A stretch of 64,000 bases of DNA. It comes from Streptomyces niveus. Its GTDB lineage: Bacteria > Actinomycetota > Actinomycetes > Streptomycetales > Streptomycetaceae. The stretch is from contig NZ_CP018047.1 in NCBI RefSeq assembly GCF_002009175.1, forward strand, positions 5,084,001 through 5,148,000, written 5' to 3'. The position numbers and the translations under genes are program-made. This document shows positions 18,619 to 27,370 of this stretch, one piece after another. Numbering within the stretch: position 1 is the first letter of the stretch; each line of letters opens with the position of its first letter. Below the pieces are notes generated by a model. The model was not told the DNA's origin and did no database searches. It worked only from the letters and a program-made list of their open reading frames with translations.

Positions 18619-18740
18619 GACGCGCGGCATGCGTATTTCCGGGGCGCGTGTGATTCGGGGGACCCGCACGCACGGACCCCCAACCGGCCGGCCCCGGACC
18701 GCTGCACCACTCACGATTAGCTACTGGGGGTAGCAAGCAC

Positions 18741-19550
18741 ATGACCAAGAAGACGCGGATCCGCGTAGCGCGGATAGCCGCCGGCGCGGTGATCGCAGCC
18801 GGTGCTTCGCTGACCGCCGCGGGCGCCGCTTCGGCCGTCGGCATCGATGTCAACGTCGGTGGCCTGAGCGCCAAGGCGGACGTCAACGAGAACGGCCTGG
18901 ACGTCGGCCTCGGCCTCGGTACCGATGGTGGCGCCGACGGCGGGGGCGACCCGGGCGGTGTCGATGGTGGCGCCGACGGTGGCGGCGACCCGGGCGGCGT
19001 TGACGGCGGTGCCGATGGTGGCGCTGACGGTGGAGCCGATGGTGGCGCTGACGGCGGTGCTGACGGTGGCGCCGATGGCGGTGCCGATGGCGGTGCCGAT
19101 GGTGGCGCTGACGGTGGAGCCGATGGCGGTGCTGACGGCGGTGCTGACGGTGGCGCCGATGGCGGTGCCGATGGTGGCGCTGACGGTGGAGCCGATGGTG
19201 GCGCTGACGGCGGTGCCGATGGCGGTGCCGATGGTGGCGCTGACGGCGGTGCTGACGGCGGTGCTGACGGTGGAGCCGATGGTGGCGCCGCCGAGGGCCA
19301 GAGCGGTGGCACCGACGAGGGTCAGACCGGTGGCGCCGACGGCGGCACCAGCGCCGGCACCACGGGCGGTACCGACACCGACAACGCCGGTTCGCAGCCG
19401 GTCGAGCAGGGCGAGGCCAAGGAGGAGCTGGCGGAGACCGGCGCCGCCGAGACCACCTTCCTGCTCATCGGTGCCGCGACCATGATCGCCGGTGGCATCG
19501 GCTTCCGGATGCTCCCGCGTCTGGTCGGCAGCCGCGCCACGGCCGCCTAA
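18741..19550 (+). CDS. Sortase-anchored GGAD-repeat surface protein
   Basis: A 269-residue exported protein. Residues 1-33 are a signal peptide ending AGAASA, followed by VGIDVNVGGLSAKADVNENG. Residues ~62-180 are dominated by tetrapeptide repeats GGAD, 23 of them back to back, a strongly acidic and flexible stretch. A Gly/Thr linker leads to LAETG near residue 230, then a hydrophobic helix and the tail RLVGSRATAA: a complete cell-wall sorting signal of the LAXTG kind used by Streptomyces class E sortases. ATG 18741 follows GGGGGT. It is a single-gene unit between prfB and ftsE with terminators on both sides. Function unknown; Asp spacing suggests a cation-binding wall filament, which is a guess. 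Confidence 0.85.
   Translation: MTKKTRIRVARIAAGAVIAAGASLTAAGAASAVGIDVNVGGLSAKADVNENGLDVGLGLGTDGGADGGGDPGGVDGGADGGGDPGGVDGGADGGADGGADGGADGGADGGADGGADGGADGGADGGADGGADGGADGGADGGADGGADGGADGGADGGADGGADGGADGGADGGADGGADGGAAEGQSGGTDEGQTGGADGGTSAGTTGGTDTDNAGSQPVEQGEAKEELAETGAAETTFLLIGAATMIAGGIGFRMLPRLVGSRATAA
19005..19280 (+). repeat. 23 tandem copies of a 12-base GGAD-coding unit
   Basis: The unit is GGY-GGN-GCN-GAY. Exactly 276 bases are in register, varying only at third positions; three or four imperfect units (GGGD, GGVD) lie just upstream. Copy number should vary by slippage without frameshift. Confidence 0.95.
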
Positions 19551-19582
19551 GGACCCGCTCAGGGCATCCCGCACGAACGCGA

Positions 19583-19613
19583 GGGCCCGGACACCCAACC
19601 AGTGTCCGGGCCC
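19583..19613. terminator. Shared terminator between convergent genes
   Basis: GGGCCCGGACAC and GTGTCCGGGCCC pair perfectly around a 7-base loop. It closes both the surface-protein gene and the small zinc-ribbon gene. Confidence 0.85.
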
Positions 19614-19634
19614 TTCCGCGTGCTCAGGGACGGC

Positions 19635-19832
19635 TCAGGCCGTCTGATGCCCCACCGCCACCAGAGCCACCGCCGCTATCAGCACCACCAGCAGGGTCAG
19701 CAGCGCCACGGGGCTCAGGCCGCCGAGAGGGCCCTCCTGCTCCAGCCGCTGCCTGTTCGCACGGCAGACATGGCACCGGCCCTCGCTGACCGGTCCCGCG
19801 CAGTTGGCGCACACCAGCCGATCAAAGGTCAT
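19635..19832 (-). CDS. Small zinc-ribbon membrane protein
   Basis: A 65-residue protein. CANC and CHVC (residues 8-11 and 20-23) form a likely zinc ribbon, and the C-terminal residues ~40-60 ([20 protein letters not shown]) form one membrane helix. GGAGGAGAG lies directly before ATG 19832, which makes the gene convincing despite its size. Coding frame, ribosome site and shared terminator agree. Similar small proteins occur at this place next to ftsE in other Streptomyces as I recall; no function is known to me. Confidence 0.75.
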   Translation of the reverse strand: MTFDRLVCANCAGPVSEGRCHVCRANRQRLEQEGPLGGLSPVALLTLLVVLIAAVALVAVGHQTA

Positions 19833-20098
19833 GCGCTCTCCTCCTCCCGCGCCGCGGAGCCGCGGTCACTCTCTGCGCCCAACGCTTCGGGAAACGCGAC
19901 CGTTCCCCGTACCACTGTGCCAGCTCTCGCTCGATTCGGCGCGCCCCGTCGGATTGCGCCCGGTCCGTCCCCGCCGGCGGCCGGCTCTCGGCCGTGATAA
20001 ATCGCCCATGCCAGGACCAACCCCGGCGGCCGACTGCGCGGCCCTCGCCGGTTCGCGTAAGGTCTCGCTCACCTACTCCCGGCCGACGTGGTGCACCC

Positions 20099-20788
20099 GT
20101 GATCCGATTCGACAACGTCTCCAAGACCTATCCGAAGCAGAACCGCCCCGCCCTGCGCGATGTGTCCCTCGACATCGAGAAGGGGGAATTCGTCTTCCTG
20201 GTGGGCTCCTCGGGCTCCGGCAAGTCGACCTTCCTGCGGCTCGTCCTCCGTGAGGAGCGCGCCAGCCACGGCATGGTGCACGTCCTCGGCAAGGACCTCG
20301 CGCGCCTGTCGAACTGGAAGGTCCCGAGCATGCGCCGTCAACTCGGCACGGTCTTCCAGGACTTCCGCCTCCTGCCGAACAAGACCGTCGCGCAGAACGT
20401 CGCCTTCGCGCAGGAGGTCATCGGCAAGTCCCGTGGCGAGACCCGTAAATCCGTCCCCCAGGTCCTCGATCTCGTCGGACTCGGCGGCAAGGAGGACCGG
20501 ATGCCCGGTGAGCTCTCCGGTGGTGAGCAGCAGCGCGTCGCGATCGCGCGGGCCTTCGTCAACCGCCCCATGCTGCTGATCGCGGACGAGCCGACGGGCA
20601 ACCTCGACCCGCAGACCTCCGTCGGCATCATGAAGCTGCTGGACCGCATCAACCGCACCGGCACGACTGTCGTGATGGCGACGCACGACCAGAACATCGT
20701 CGACCAGATGCGCAAGCGTGTCATCGAGCTCGAAAAGGGCCGTCTCGTGCGAGACCAGGCGCGAGGCGTCTACGGCTACCAGCACTGA
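20099..20788 (+). CDS. ftsE: Cell division ATP-binding protein FtsE
   Basis: A 229-residue ABC ATPase with Walker [10 protein letters not shown] (near 37-45), signature LSGGEQQR and Walker [14 protein letters not shown]. It energises FtsX, which in actinobacteria switches on peptidoglycan hydrolases outside the membrane. The start GTG 20099 gives the family length and [11 protein letters not shown]; there is no good ribosome site. TAAGGT at 20058-20063 may be a -10, so the leader would be very short. ftsX follows after 35 bases. Confidence 0.96.
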   Translation: MIRFDNVSKTYPKQNRPALRDVSLDIEKGEFVFLVGSSGSGKSTFLRLVLREERASHGMVHVLGKDLARLSNWKVPSMRRQLGTVFQDFRLLPNKTVAQNVAFAQEVIGKSRGETRKSVPQVLDLVGLGGKEDRMPGELSGGEQQRVAIARAFVNRPMLLIADEPTGNLDPQTSVGIMKLLDRINRTGTTVVMATHDQNIVDQMRKRVIELEKGRLVRDQARGVYGYQH

Positions 20789-20823
20789 GCAACGCGAAGA
20801 GCATCGAAAGCTGAAAGGACGCC

Positions 20824-21741
20824 ATGCGCGCCCAGTTCGTCCTGTCGGAGATCGGCGTCGGTCTCCGCCGAAATCTGACGATGACGTTCGCCGTCATCAT
20901 TTCCGTAGCCCTCTCGCTCGCGCTGTTCGGCGGCGCACTGCTCATGCGCGAGCAGGTCAGCGTGATGAAGGACTTCTGGTACGACAAGGTCAACGTCTCG
21001 ATCTTCATGTGCAACAAGGGAGACGCCGAGACCACCGACAAGTGCGAGAAGGGCCCGGTCACCGCTGACCAGCGCAAGACCATCGAGGGCGACCTCAAGA
21101 AGATGGACATCGTCGACGACGTCTACCACGAGACGGCCGACGAGGCGTACAAGCACTACCGCGAGCAGTACGGCGAGACTCCCATCGCCGGGATGATCAC
21201 CCCGGACCAGATGCAGGAGTCGTTCCGGGTCAAGCTCAAGGACCCGGAGAAGTACAAGGTGGTGGCGACCGCCTTCGAGGGCCGGGACGGTGTGCAGTCC
21301 GTCGCGGACCAGCGCAACATCCTGGAGAACCTCTTCAACCTGATGCAGGGAATGAACGTCGCCGCGCTCGGAGTGATGGCGCTGATGCTTGTCATTGCGC
21401 TGATGTTGATCGTGAACACCGTCCGGGTGTCCGCGTTCAGCAGACGCCGGGAGACGGGCATCATGCGGCTGGTGGGAGCGTCGAGCTTCTACATCCAGAT
21501 GCCGTTCATCATGGAGGCCGCGTTCGCCGGACTGATCGGTGGCGTCGTTGCCTGTGTACTGCTGCTCGCCGGGCGTTACTTCCTGATCGACGGCGGACTC
21601 GCGCTCGCCGACAAGATGCAACTGGTCAACTTCATCGGCTGGGACGCGGTGCTGGCCGTCCTGCCGCTGGTGCTGGTGATCGGTCTGCTCATGCCGGCCG
21701 TGGCCGCTTCCGTCGCGTTGCGCAAGTACCTCAAGGTGTGA
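20824..21741 (+). CDS. ftsX: Cell division permease-like protein FtsX
   Basis: A 305-residue membrane protein. A first helix near residues 20-42 is followed by a large outer loop (~45-170, with a Cys pair in FMCNKGDAETTDKCEKG), then three helices in the C-terminal FtsX/MacB-type domain. The loop is the part that contacts hydrolases such as RipC in mycobacteria. AAAGGA precedes ATG 20824. Co-transcribed with ftsE. Confidence 0.95.
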   Translation: MRAQFVLSEIGVGLRRNLTMTFAVIISVALSLALFGGALLMREQVSVMKDFWYDKVNVSIFMCNKGDAETTDKCEKGPVTADQRKTIEGDLKKMDIVDDVYHETADEAYKHYREQYGETPIAGMITPDQMQESFRVKLKDPEKYKVVATAFEGRDGVQSVADQRNILENLFNLMQGMNVAALGVMALMLVIALMLIVNTVRVSAFSRRRETGIMRLVGASSFYIQMPFIMEAAFAGLIGGVVACVLLLAGRYFLIDGGLALADKMQLVNFIGWDAVLAVLPLVLVIGLLMPAVAASVALRKYLKV

Positions 21742-21795
21742 CAATGGCCCCTGGCGTCGTCTCGCCAAGCCGCTCTGCGGCGCCGGGGGTTGTCC

Positions 21796-21801
21796 TAGAC
21801 T
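21796..21801 (+). promoter_or_regulatory. -10 element before the S41 protease
   Basis: TAGACT lies 7 bases before ATG 21809, and no ribosome site is visible, which suggests a leaderless transcript separate from ftsX. Confidence 0.5.
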
Positions 21802-21808
21802 CGGCGCC

Positions 21809-23002
21809 ATGCCGGGCCCCGAAAATCGCCTCAGGCCCCACGGTTTCTACCGCGGGGCGGCCCTGACATTGCTCTTCGCGAGCGTGCTCGCCACCGCCGC
21901 GGCCACCGACTCGCTGCCACGCGCCGACGAGGAGGCCGCCCGCATAAGCACCCGCTCCGTCGCCTCCACGGCCGACAGGGACGAGGTCGCGCGGGCCGCC
22001 GCCGAAGCCATGGCCGACGGGAAGTCCGGCACCGAGGCCGCCGAGGACGTCGTCAGCCGCAGCGGTGACCGCTGGGGCGCGGTGTACGACAAGGGTGAGT
22101 ACGAGGAGTTCGAGCAGGCCCTCGACGGCAAGTACACCGGGGTGGGTCTCTCGGCCAAGCGGCTGGCCGACGGCCGGACCGCGGCGAGCAAGGTCCAGCC
22201 CGGCGGCCCCGCGGCGCTGGCCGGGATCAAGGCCGGCGACATCCTCCGTACGATCGACGGCGAACCGGTGGGCCGGCGGCCCGTGACCGAGGTCGTCGCG
22301 CTGCTGCGCGGTGACGCCAGGGACCGGGACACCGGCGAGTCCGAGGACGCCTCCGCGGGCACCACCGTCGTCCTCGGCCTGGCGCGCGACGGGCACGAGT
22401 GGAGCGAGACCCTGCGCCGGGCCAGCCTCAGTACGGACGCCGTCACGCTTCAAACCGGCGCCGACGGCGCGCTGGTGATCAAGGTGGCCGCCTTCACCAA
22501 GGGCAGCGGCAAGCAGATCAGGGACGCCGTGCTGGAGGCGCCCCGGGGGGCCGGCGTCCTGCTCGACCTCAGGGGGAACGCGGGCGGGCTGATCACCGAA
22601 GCCGTCCAGGCGGCCTCCGCCTTCCTCGACGGCGGCCTGGTCGCCACCTACGACATACGGGGTGAGCAGCGGTCCCTGTTCGCGGACCCGGGCGGCGACA
22701 CCGAGCGGCCGGTGGTCGCGCTCGTCGACGGCGGCACGATGAGCGCAGCCGAGCTGGTCACCGGCGCCCTCCAGGACCGTGGCCGGGCGATCACCGTCGG
22801 TTCACCCACCTTCGGCAAGGGTTCCGTACAGATGCCGAGCAGGCTGCCGGACGGTTCCGTGGCCGAGCTGACCGTCGGGCACTACCGCACCCCGGCAGGT
22901 CACAAGGTCGACGACAGGGGCATCACACCCGACCTGGTCGTGGCCGAACGGGCCCAGGAGCGGGCCCGCACAGTATTGAGTGGCCTCGGAGGCGGGTCGT
23001 AG
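21809..23002 (+). CDS. S41 family carboxy-terminal processing protease
   Basis: A 397-residue exported protease. Residues ~15-35 form an uncleaved or cleaved signal, residues ~110-200 a PDZ domain (GVGLSAKRL, then AGIKAGDILRTIDGE) and the C-terminal half the catalytic core. The catalytic Ser is in GGTMSAAEL (near 311) and the Lys in FGKGSVQ (near 336). It should trim C-termini of envelope proteins. Its location between ftsEX and smpB is shared with other Streptomyces, as I remember. Its TAG forms part of an inverted repeat with the smpB start. Confidence 0.92.
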   Translation: MPGPENRLRPHGFYRGAALTLLFASVLATAAATDSLPRADEEAARISTRSVASTADRDEVARAAAEAMADGKSGTEAAEDVVSRSGDRWGAVYDKGEYEEFEQALDGKYTGVGLSAKRLADGRTAASKVQPGGPAALAGIKAGDILRTIDGEPVGRRPVTEVVALLRGDARDRDTGESEDASAGTTVVLGLARDGHEWSETLRRASLSTDAVTLQTGADGALVIKVAAFTKGSGKQIRDAVLEAPRGAGVLLDLRGNAGGLITEAVQAASAFLDGGLVATYDIRGEQRSLFADPGGDTERPVVALVDGGTMSAAELVTGALQDRGRAITVGSPTFGKGSVQMPSRLPDGSVAELTVGHYRTPAGHKVDDRGITPDLVVAERAQERARTVLSGLGGGS

Positions 23003-23021
23003 TGCGAAAATGAACGCACTA
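23000..23021 (+). promoter_or_regulatory. Inverted repeat joining the S41 stop and smpB start
   Basis: TAGTGCG (23000-23006) pairs perfectly with CGCACTA (23015-23021). The left arm is the TAG stop of the protease and the right arm ends on the A of the smpB ATG; the loop is AAAATGAA. It may control smpB translation. Confidence 0.5.
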
Positions 23022-23506
23022 TGGCAAAGGAAAAGGACACAGGGCGCAAGCTGGTCGCGCAGAACAAGAAGGCGCGGCACGACTACCTCATTCTCGACAC
23101 CTACGAGTGCGGTCTCGTGCTGACAGGTACCGAGGTCAAGTCGCTGCGCCAGGGACGCGCCTCCCTGGCGGACGGCTTCGTACAGATCGACGACCACGAG
23201 GCGTGGCTGCACAACGTGCACGTGCCCGAGTACACCCAGGGCACCTGGACCAACCACTCGGCGCGGCGCAAGCGCAAGCTGCTGATGCACCGGATCGAGA
23301 TCGACAAGCTGGAGCAGAAGTCGAACGAGTCCGGTCACACGATCGTGCCGCTGGCCCTCTACTTCAAGGGCGGCCGGGCCAAGATCGAGATCGCGCTGGC
23401 GAAGGGCAAGAAGGAGTACGACAAGCGCCAGACGCTCCGTGAGAAGCAGGACCGGCGGGAGACGGAGCGCGCGGTCTCGGCGGTACGCCGGCGTCAGCGG
23501 GCCTGA
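23021..23506 (+). CDS. smpB: SsrA-binding protein SmpB
   Basis: A 161-residue protein with the SmpB beta-barrel ([30 protein letters not shown]) and a basic C-terminal tail that enters the decoding centre. It binds tmRNA and delivers it to ribosomes stalled on mRNA lacking a stop. The tmRNA gene lies 97 bases downstream, so both parts of the trans-translation system are side by side. The ribosome-binding region is poor and overlaps an inverted repeat. Confidence 0.97.
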   Translation: MAKEKDTGRKLVAQNKKARHDYLILDTYECGLVLTGTEVKSLRQGRASLADGFVQIDDHEAWLHNVHVPEYTQGTWTNHSARRKRKLLMHRIEIDKLEQKSNESGHTIVPLALYFKGGRAKIEIALAKGKKEYDKRQTLREKQDRRETERAVSAVRRRQRA

Positions 23507-23603
23507 TCGCCCGTCGGACGGAATAAGGTGGCCGCGGCCCACGTTGGTCACGTACGATGGTTGATGTCCCGCAGAGCAGGGACAGCGTTTGAAAAATCAA
23601 CAT

Positions 23604-23988
23604 GGGGATGATCGGTTTCGACAGCGGATGTCGAGGCAGGGGAAGCGAGTCGAGGAAGCGGCAATGATCTCGTTAACCATATGTCGCAAACAATAATCGC
23701 CAATTCCAAGCGCGATTCCTCCACCTTCGCCCTCGCTGCTTAATTAGCAGCTAGCGAAGACTCCGTGGAGTGTCAGCCCGGGGGTGTTCCCGACCCGGAT
23801 CCTGGCATCAACTAGGGAACTAAACCATCGCGTCCGGTCACGGGACACGGTGGGAAATCAAACAGTGACTGGGCCTGTCGGAGGCTTGTTCGCGTGACCT
23901 CCGGGGCCGAGTAAAAACGTAGCGAACTGCACTCGGAGAAGCCCTGGTTCCGCACCGTTGGACGCGGGTTCGATTCCCGCCATCTCCA
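23604..23988 (+). ncRNA. ssrA: tmRNA (SsrA RNA)
   Basis: The 5' end GGGGATG pairs with CATCTCC at 23981-23987 as an acceptor stem with one G-U pair, followed by the discriminator A; CCA is not encoded. GGTTCGATTCC near the 3' end is the T-arm. The conserved start GGGGATGATCGGTTTCGACA and the tag frame at 23699-23743 identify it. A hairpin TGTCCC-N8-GGGACA lies upstream at about 23565-23585, perhaps part of the precursor. It is terminated by the hairpin at 24007. Confidence 0.97.
23699..23743 (+). other. tmRNA tag-peptide reading frame
   Basis: From the resume codon GCC the frame reads ANSKRDSSTFALAA and then TAA. The ALAA end is the usual degron read by Clp proteases. It is two residues shorter than the S. 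coelicolor-type tag that I remember. Confidence 0.9.
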
Positions 23989-24006
23989 CAGTTCCCATGT
24001 GAGGCG

Positions 24007-24039
24007 AAGGCCCCGCTGCCCTCTCGGCAGCGGGGCCTT
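24007..24039 (+). terminator. Terminator of tmRNA
   Basis: AAGGCCCCGCTGCC and GGCAGCGGGGCCTT pair perfectly around CTCTC, ending in TTT. Confidence 0.9.
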
Positions 24040-24469
24040 TGTCGTGTGTCCGGAGTCGTGATGTCGGACACAGCGACCCCGCGCGGCGCCGCGCGATGTC
24101 GGCCACGGCTGCGCCGGCTCCCGCCGCCTCGGATCGCAACGCCCCGGAACAAGGGCAGTTCAGGGCAGTGGGACCGCTCCGCGAGAACAGACCGCATGGC
24201 CGGAATCTTTGCGTCAAGATCGGTCCTTCGGCAGCGAACTCGTACAGATGCATATCAACTGGGGAAGCAGGAGCACGGGTGTGGTCGCCGTGCGCTACAT
24301 TCTGGGTCCGGGTGCAAGTGGGTGGGGGGCGCTCGGTCCGGGTGGGGGCCTGGCCGACGGCCGTATTCCGGCCATTTTCATGCACGCACCCAGTGATCTT
24401 GTGGGGGATGTGCGTACAGCAGTGGACAATTGGCGAGAAGATGCCCAAAAAGGGCACACGCATGAGCCG
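24040..24469. other. Spacer before matA
   Basis: About 430 bases with no supported gene. The matA frame stays open back to 24209 and contains ATG 24380, so matA could be longer. GTGGGGGATG at 24401-24410 is a possible ribosome site for a GTG start near 24421. The rest is the matAB promoter region. Confidence 0.4.
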
Positions 24470-25159
24470 ATGGACGTCACCGTCGAGCTCGACGGTCTGG
24501 GACGGCAGCTCTCCGAGCTGCCCGGCCGGACCACAGAGGCCACCGGCACACCCGCGGCACGTGCCGCGGACAGCGCCGAAGGCCCCGTCTTCGTCGACGC
24601 CAGTGGCCGCCGGAGCAAGAAACTCCGGCGTCTCGGCTGGGTGCTGGCGATAGCCAGCGCCTGTTACGCCGTCGCGCTGGTCGCGGCCCTGATCGGCGGC
24701 AGTTCCAGCGCTCCCTGGCTTCAGATACCCGGCGTCAGTGACAAGCGGGACTCCGACAAGGTCGAGATACAGCCGCCCCCGACGGACCGGCCCACCGTGG
24801 TGGCCACGCCGGGCGCGGGGGGCCTCGACCCCAGCCCCACGGACTCCGTCCCTGGCACACCGTCCGCGCCCGGCGCGAGCGCCGGCGCCTCGGACGATCC
24901 CGACCCGTCCGGGTCGGCCTCCGGCACGCCGGACCCCGACCCGAAGCCCGGGAAGCCCGATCCGAAGCCGGACCCCGGCGACCCCGATCCGGGACCCGGA
25001 GAGCCGGACCCCGAACCGAATCCCGGTGAGTCCGACCCGGGAGGACCGGTCGATCCGGGCCCGGATCCCGGCACGGACCCCACCCCCTCGGGCTCCACGC
25101 CCGTCGATCCACCCGTCGTGCAGGACGGCCAGCAGGCAGTCGCGGAAGGCGCCGAGTAA
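24470..25159 (+). CDS. matA: MatA-like membrane protein with Pro/Asp-rich outer region
   Basis: A roughly 229-residue protein. Residues ~1-45 are cytoplasmic (MDVTVELDGLGRQLSELPG), ~48-70 one membrane helix (GWVLAIASACYAVALVAALIG), and the rest an outer Pro/Asp/Gly-rich chain with many DPxP and PDP units. It is co-transcribed with the deacetylase-glycosyltransferase 3 bases downstream. From memory, matA-matB (SCO2963-SCO2962) of S. coelicolor have this organisation and are needed for pellet formation through a poly-N-acetylglucosamine-like polymer. Start uncertain: AAAAAGGG sits 15 bases before ATG 24470, somewhat far; GTG 24421 or ATG 24380 in the same frame are alternatives. Confidence 0.7.
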   Translation: MDVTVELDGLGRQLSELPGRTTEATGTPAARAADSAEGPVFVDASGRRSKKLRRLGWVLAIASACYAVALVAALIGGSSSAPWLQIPGVSDKRDSDKVEIQPPPTDRPTVVATPGAGGLDPSPTDSVPGTPSAPGASAGASDDPDPSGSASGTPDPDPKPGKPDPKPDPGDPDPGPGEPDPEPNPGESDPGGPVDPGPDPGTDPTPSGSTPVDPPVVQDGQQAVAEGAE

Positions 25160-25162
25160 CCA

Positions 25163-27370
25163 ATGACCTCTTCTGGCAGACAGGCCCCGTCCCACAAGCA
25201 CGGCCAGCACAAGCAGAAGCGGGGTCGCGTCGCCAGACGCAGACTGCCCATGCGCTATCTGCTGCCCTCGCTGCTGCTCGTCGCCCTGCTCGCGATGCTG
25301 ATGCTGCGCGGCTATGTGCACAGCGAGATCCTGGCGGACCATCGCGTACGCCCGCCGGCCGCCACCGATCAGGTGCCCGACCGGATCCTCAAGGGCGGCC
25401 CGGTCATAGACGCGCGCGGGACGACCACGCCCAAGGCGCTGAAGGTCCCCGACCGCAAGCTCGTCCTGACCTTCGACGACGGACCGGACCCCGAGTGGAC
25501 GCCCAAGGTCCTCGACAAGCTCAAGGAGTACGACGCGCACGCCGTCTTCTTCGTCACCGGCACGATGGCCTCGCGCCATCCGGAGCTGGTGCGAAGGATG
25601 GTCGACGAGGGCCATGAGATCGGCCTGCACACCTTCAACCACCCGGATCTCGCGTACCAGACCCAGTCCCGTATCGACTGGGAGCTGACACAGAACCAGC
25701 TCGTGCTCGCGGGCGCGGCCGGCATCCGCACCTCGCTGTTCCGGCCGCCGTACTCCTCCTTCGCCGACGCGATGGACGACAAGTCCTGGCCGGTCACCGA
25801 GTACATCGGCAGCCTCGGCTACATCACCGTGCTCAACAACACCGACAGCGAGGACTGGAAGCGTCCCGGTGTCCACGAGATCATCGAGCGGGCCACCCCG
25901 AAGGGCACCCGCGGCTCCATCGTGCTGATGCATGACTCGGGCGGCGACCGCTCGCAGACCGTCACCGCGCTGAGCCGCTTCCTGCCGAGCATGCAGGACC
26001 GCGGATACGAGTTCGCCAACCTCACCGAGGCGTTGGGCGCCCCGAGCGCCCACACGCCCGTCTCCGGTGTCGAACTGCTCAAGGGCAAGGCGTTCGTCGG
26101 GGCCGTCGCGGTCTCGGAGGGCACCACCGCCGTACTGGTGGCCGGGCTCGCCGCGATCGGCGTGCTGGTCATCGGGAGGTTCGGGCTGATGCTGGTGCTG
26201 TCCTTCGCGCACGCGCGCAAGGTGCGGCGGCGCGGCTTCAGTTGGGGCGAGCCGGTCACCGAACCGGTGACGGTGCTGGTGCCCGCGTACAACGAACGCG
26301 AGTGCATAGCCAACACGGTCCGCTCCCTGACGCAGAGCGACCACCGCATCGAGGTCATCGTCATCGACGACGGCTCGACGGACGGCACGGCGGACATCGT
26401 CGAGGCGATGTGGCTGCCCGGCGTCCATGTCGTACGGCAGGTCAACAGCGGCAAGCCCGCCGCGCTCAACAACGGCATCGCGCACGCCAGTCACGATCTC
26501 GTCGTGATGATGGACGGCGACACCGTCTTCGAGCCGTCCACCGTGCGTGAGCTGGTCCAGCCGTTCGGCGACCCGAGGGTCGGGGCCGTCGCGGGCAACG
26601 CCAAGGTCGGCAACCGCGACACCCTCATCGGCGCCTGGCAGCACATCGAGTACGTGATGGGCTTCAATCTGGACCGCCGCATGTACGACGTACTGCGCTG
26701 CATGCCCACCATCCCCGGCGCGGTCGGCGCCTTCCGCCGCCAGGCCCTGGACCGCGTCGGCGGGATGAGCGAGGACACCCTCGCCGAGGACACCGACATC
26801 ACCATGGCGATGCACCGCGACGGCTGGCGGGTCGTGTACGCGGAGCGCGCCCGCGCCTGGACCGAGGCGCCGGAGTCCGTGCAGCAGTTGTGGTCCCAGC
26901 GCTACCGCTGGAGCTACGGCACGATGCAGGCGATCTGGAAGCACCGCCGCGCGGTGATCGAGCGCGGGCCCTCCGGCCGCTTCGGCCGGGTCGGACTGCC
27001 GCTGGTCTCGCTGTTCATGGTGCTGTTCCCGCTGCTCGCGCCGCTCATCGACGTGTTCCTCCTGTACGGGCTGGTCTTCGGCCCCACCAGGAACACCGTG
27101 ATCGCGTGGCTCGGCGTGCTGGCCGTGCAGGCGGTCTGCGCCGCGTACGCCTTCCGGCTCGACGGCGAACGCATGATCCATCTGATCTCGCTGCCCCTCC
27201 AGCAGATTCTCTACCGACAACTCATGTACGTCGTGCTGCTCCAGTCCTGGATCACGGCCCTCACCGGCGGACGGCTCCGCTGGCAGAAGCTGCGCCGCAC
27301 GGGCGCGGTGGAGGCGCCGGGGGCCACGACCGGGCGGCGGAGCGAGGACGTTCGGAGGCCGGTGGCATGA
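25163..27370 (+). CDS. matB: MatB-like polysaccharide deacetylase / GT2 synthase
   Basis: A 735-residue fusion. A membrane helix at ~32-50 is followed by a NodB-type deacetylase (~95-280) with TFDDGPD near 103, HTFNHPD metal ligands and the FRPPYSS motif. A second helix near 310-345 leads to a family 2 glycosyltransferase (VLVPAYNERE near 373, DDGSTDG, MMDGDT, EDTD, and QRYRW near 578, the processive-synthase signature), ending in several helices. The architecture fits synthesis, export and partial deacetylation of a beta-1,6-N-acetylglucosamine polymer, as IcaA and IcaB do separately in staphylococci. All catalytic motifs look intact. The stop overlaps the start of the acyltransferase gene. 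Confidence 0.92.
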   Translation: MTSSGRQAPSHKHGQHKQKRGRVARRRLPMRYLLPSLLLVALLAMLMLRGYVHSEILADHRVRPPAATDQVPDRILKGGPVIDARGTTTPKALKVPDRKLVLTFDDGPDPEWTPKVLDKLKEYDAHAVFFVTGTMASRHPELVRRMVDEGHEIGLHTFNHPDLAYQTQSRIDWELTQNQLVLAGAAGIRTSLFRPPYSSFADAMDDKSWPVTEYIGSLGYITVLNNTDSEDWKRPGVHEIIERATPKGTRGSIVLMHDSGGDRSQTVTALSRFLPSMQDRGYEFANLTEALGAPSAHTPVSGVELLKGKAFVGAVAVSEGTTAVLVAGLAAIGVLVIGRFGLMLVLSFAHARKVRRRGFSWGEPVTEPVTVLVPAYNERECIANTVRSLTQSDHRIEVIVIDDGSTDGTADIVEAMWLPGVHVVRQVNSGKPAALNNGIAHASHDLVVMMDGDTVFEPSTVRELVQPFGDPRVGAVAGNAKVGNRDTLIGAWQHIEYVMGFNLDRRMYDVLRCMPTIPGAVGAFRRQALDRVGGMSEDTLAEDTDITMAMHRDGWRVVYAERARAWTEAPESVQQLWSQRYRWSYGTMQAIWKHRRAVIERGPSGRFGRVGLPLVSLFMVLFPLLAPLIDVFLLYGLVFGPTRNTVIAWLGVLAVQAVCAAYAFRLDGERMIHLISLPLQQILYRQLMYVVLLQSWITALTGGRLRWQKLRRTGAVEAPGATTGRRSEDVRRPVA

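Noticed and set aside
19005..19280. Possible CRISPR array
   Set aside because: The unit is 12 bases with no spacers and stays in reading frame; it is a protein-coding tandem repeat.
18410..19312. 300-codon minus-strand frame coding for Ala-Pro-Pro-Ser repeats opposite the GGAD protein
   Set aside because: It is the mirror of a 12-base repeat; it has no ribosome site or start region, and the plus strand has signal peptide and sorting signal.
24039..24653. Overlapping frame beginning ATG 24462 with an ideal AAAAAGGG spacing
   Set aside because: The resulting Ser/Pro/Arg-rich protein has shadow-like composition, while the matA frame has a membrane helix and the known neighbour order.
23858..27220. 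1,120-codon minus-strand frame opposite tmRNA, matA and matB
   Set aside because: It runs through the tmRNA and two proteins with complete catalytic motifs; no domain is seen in it.
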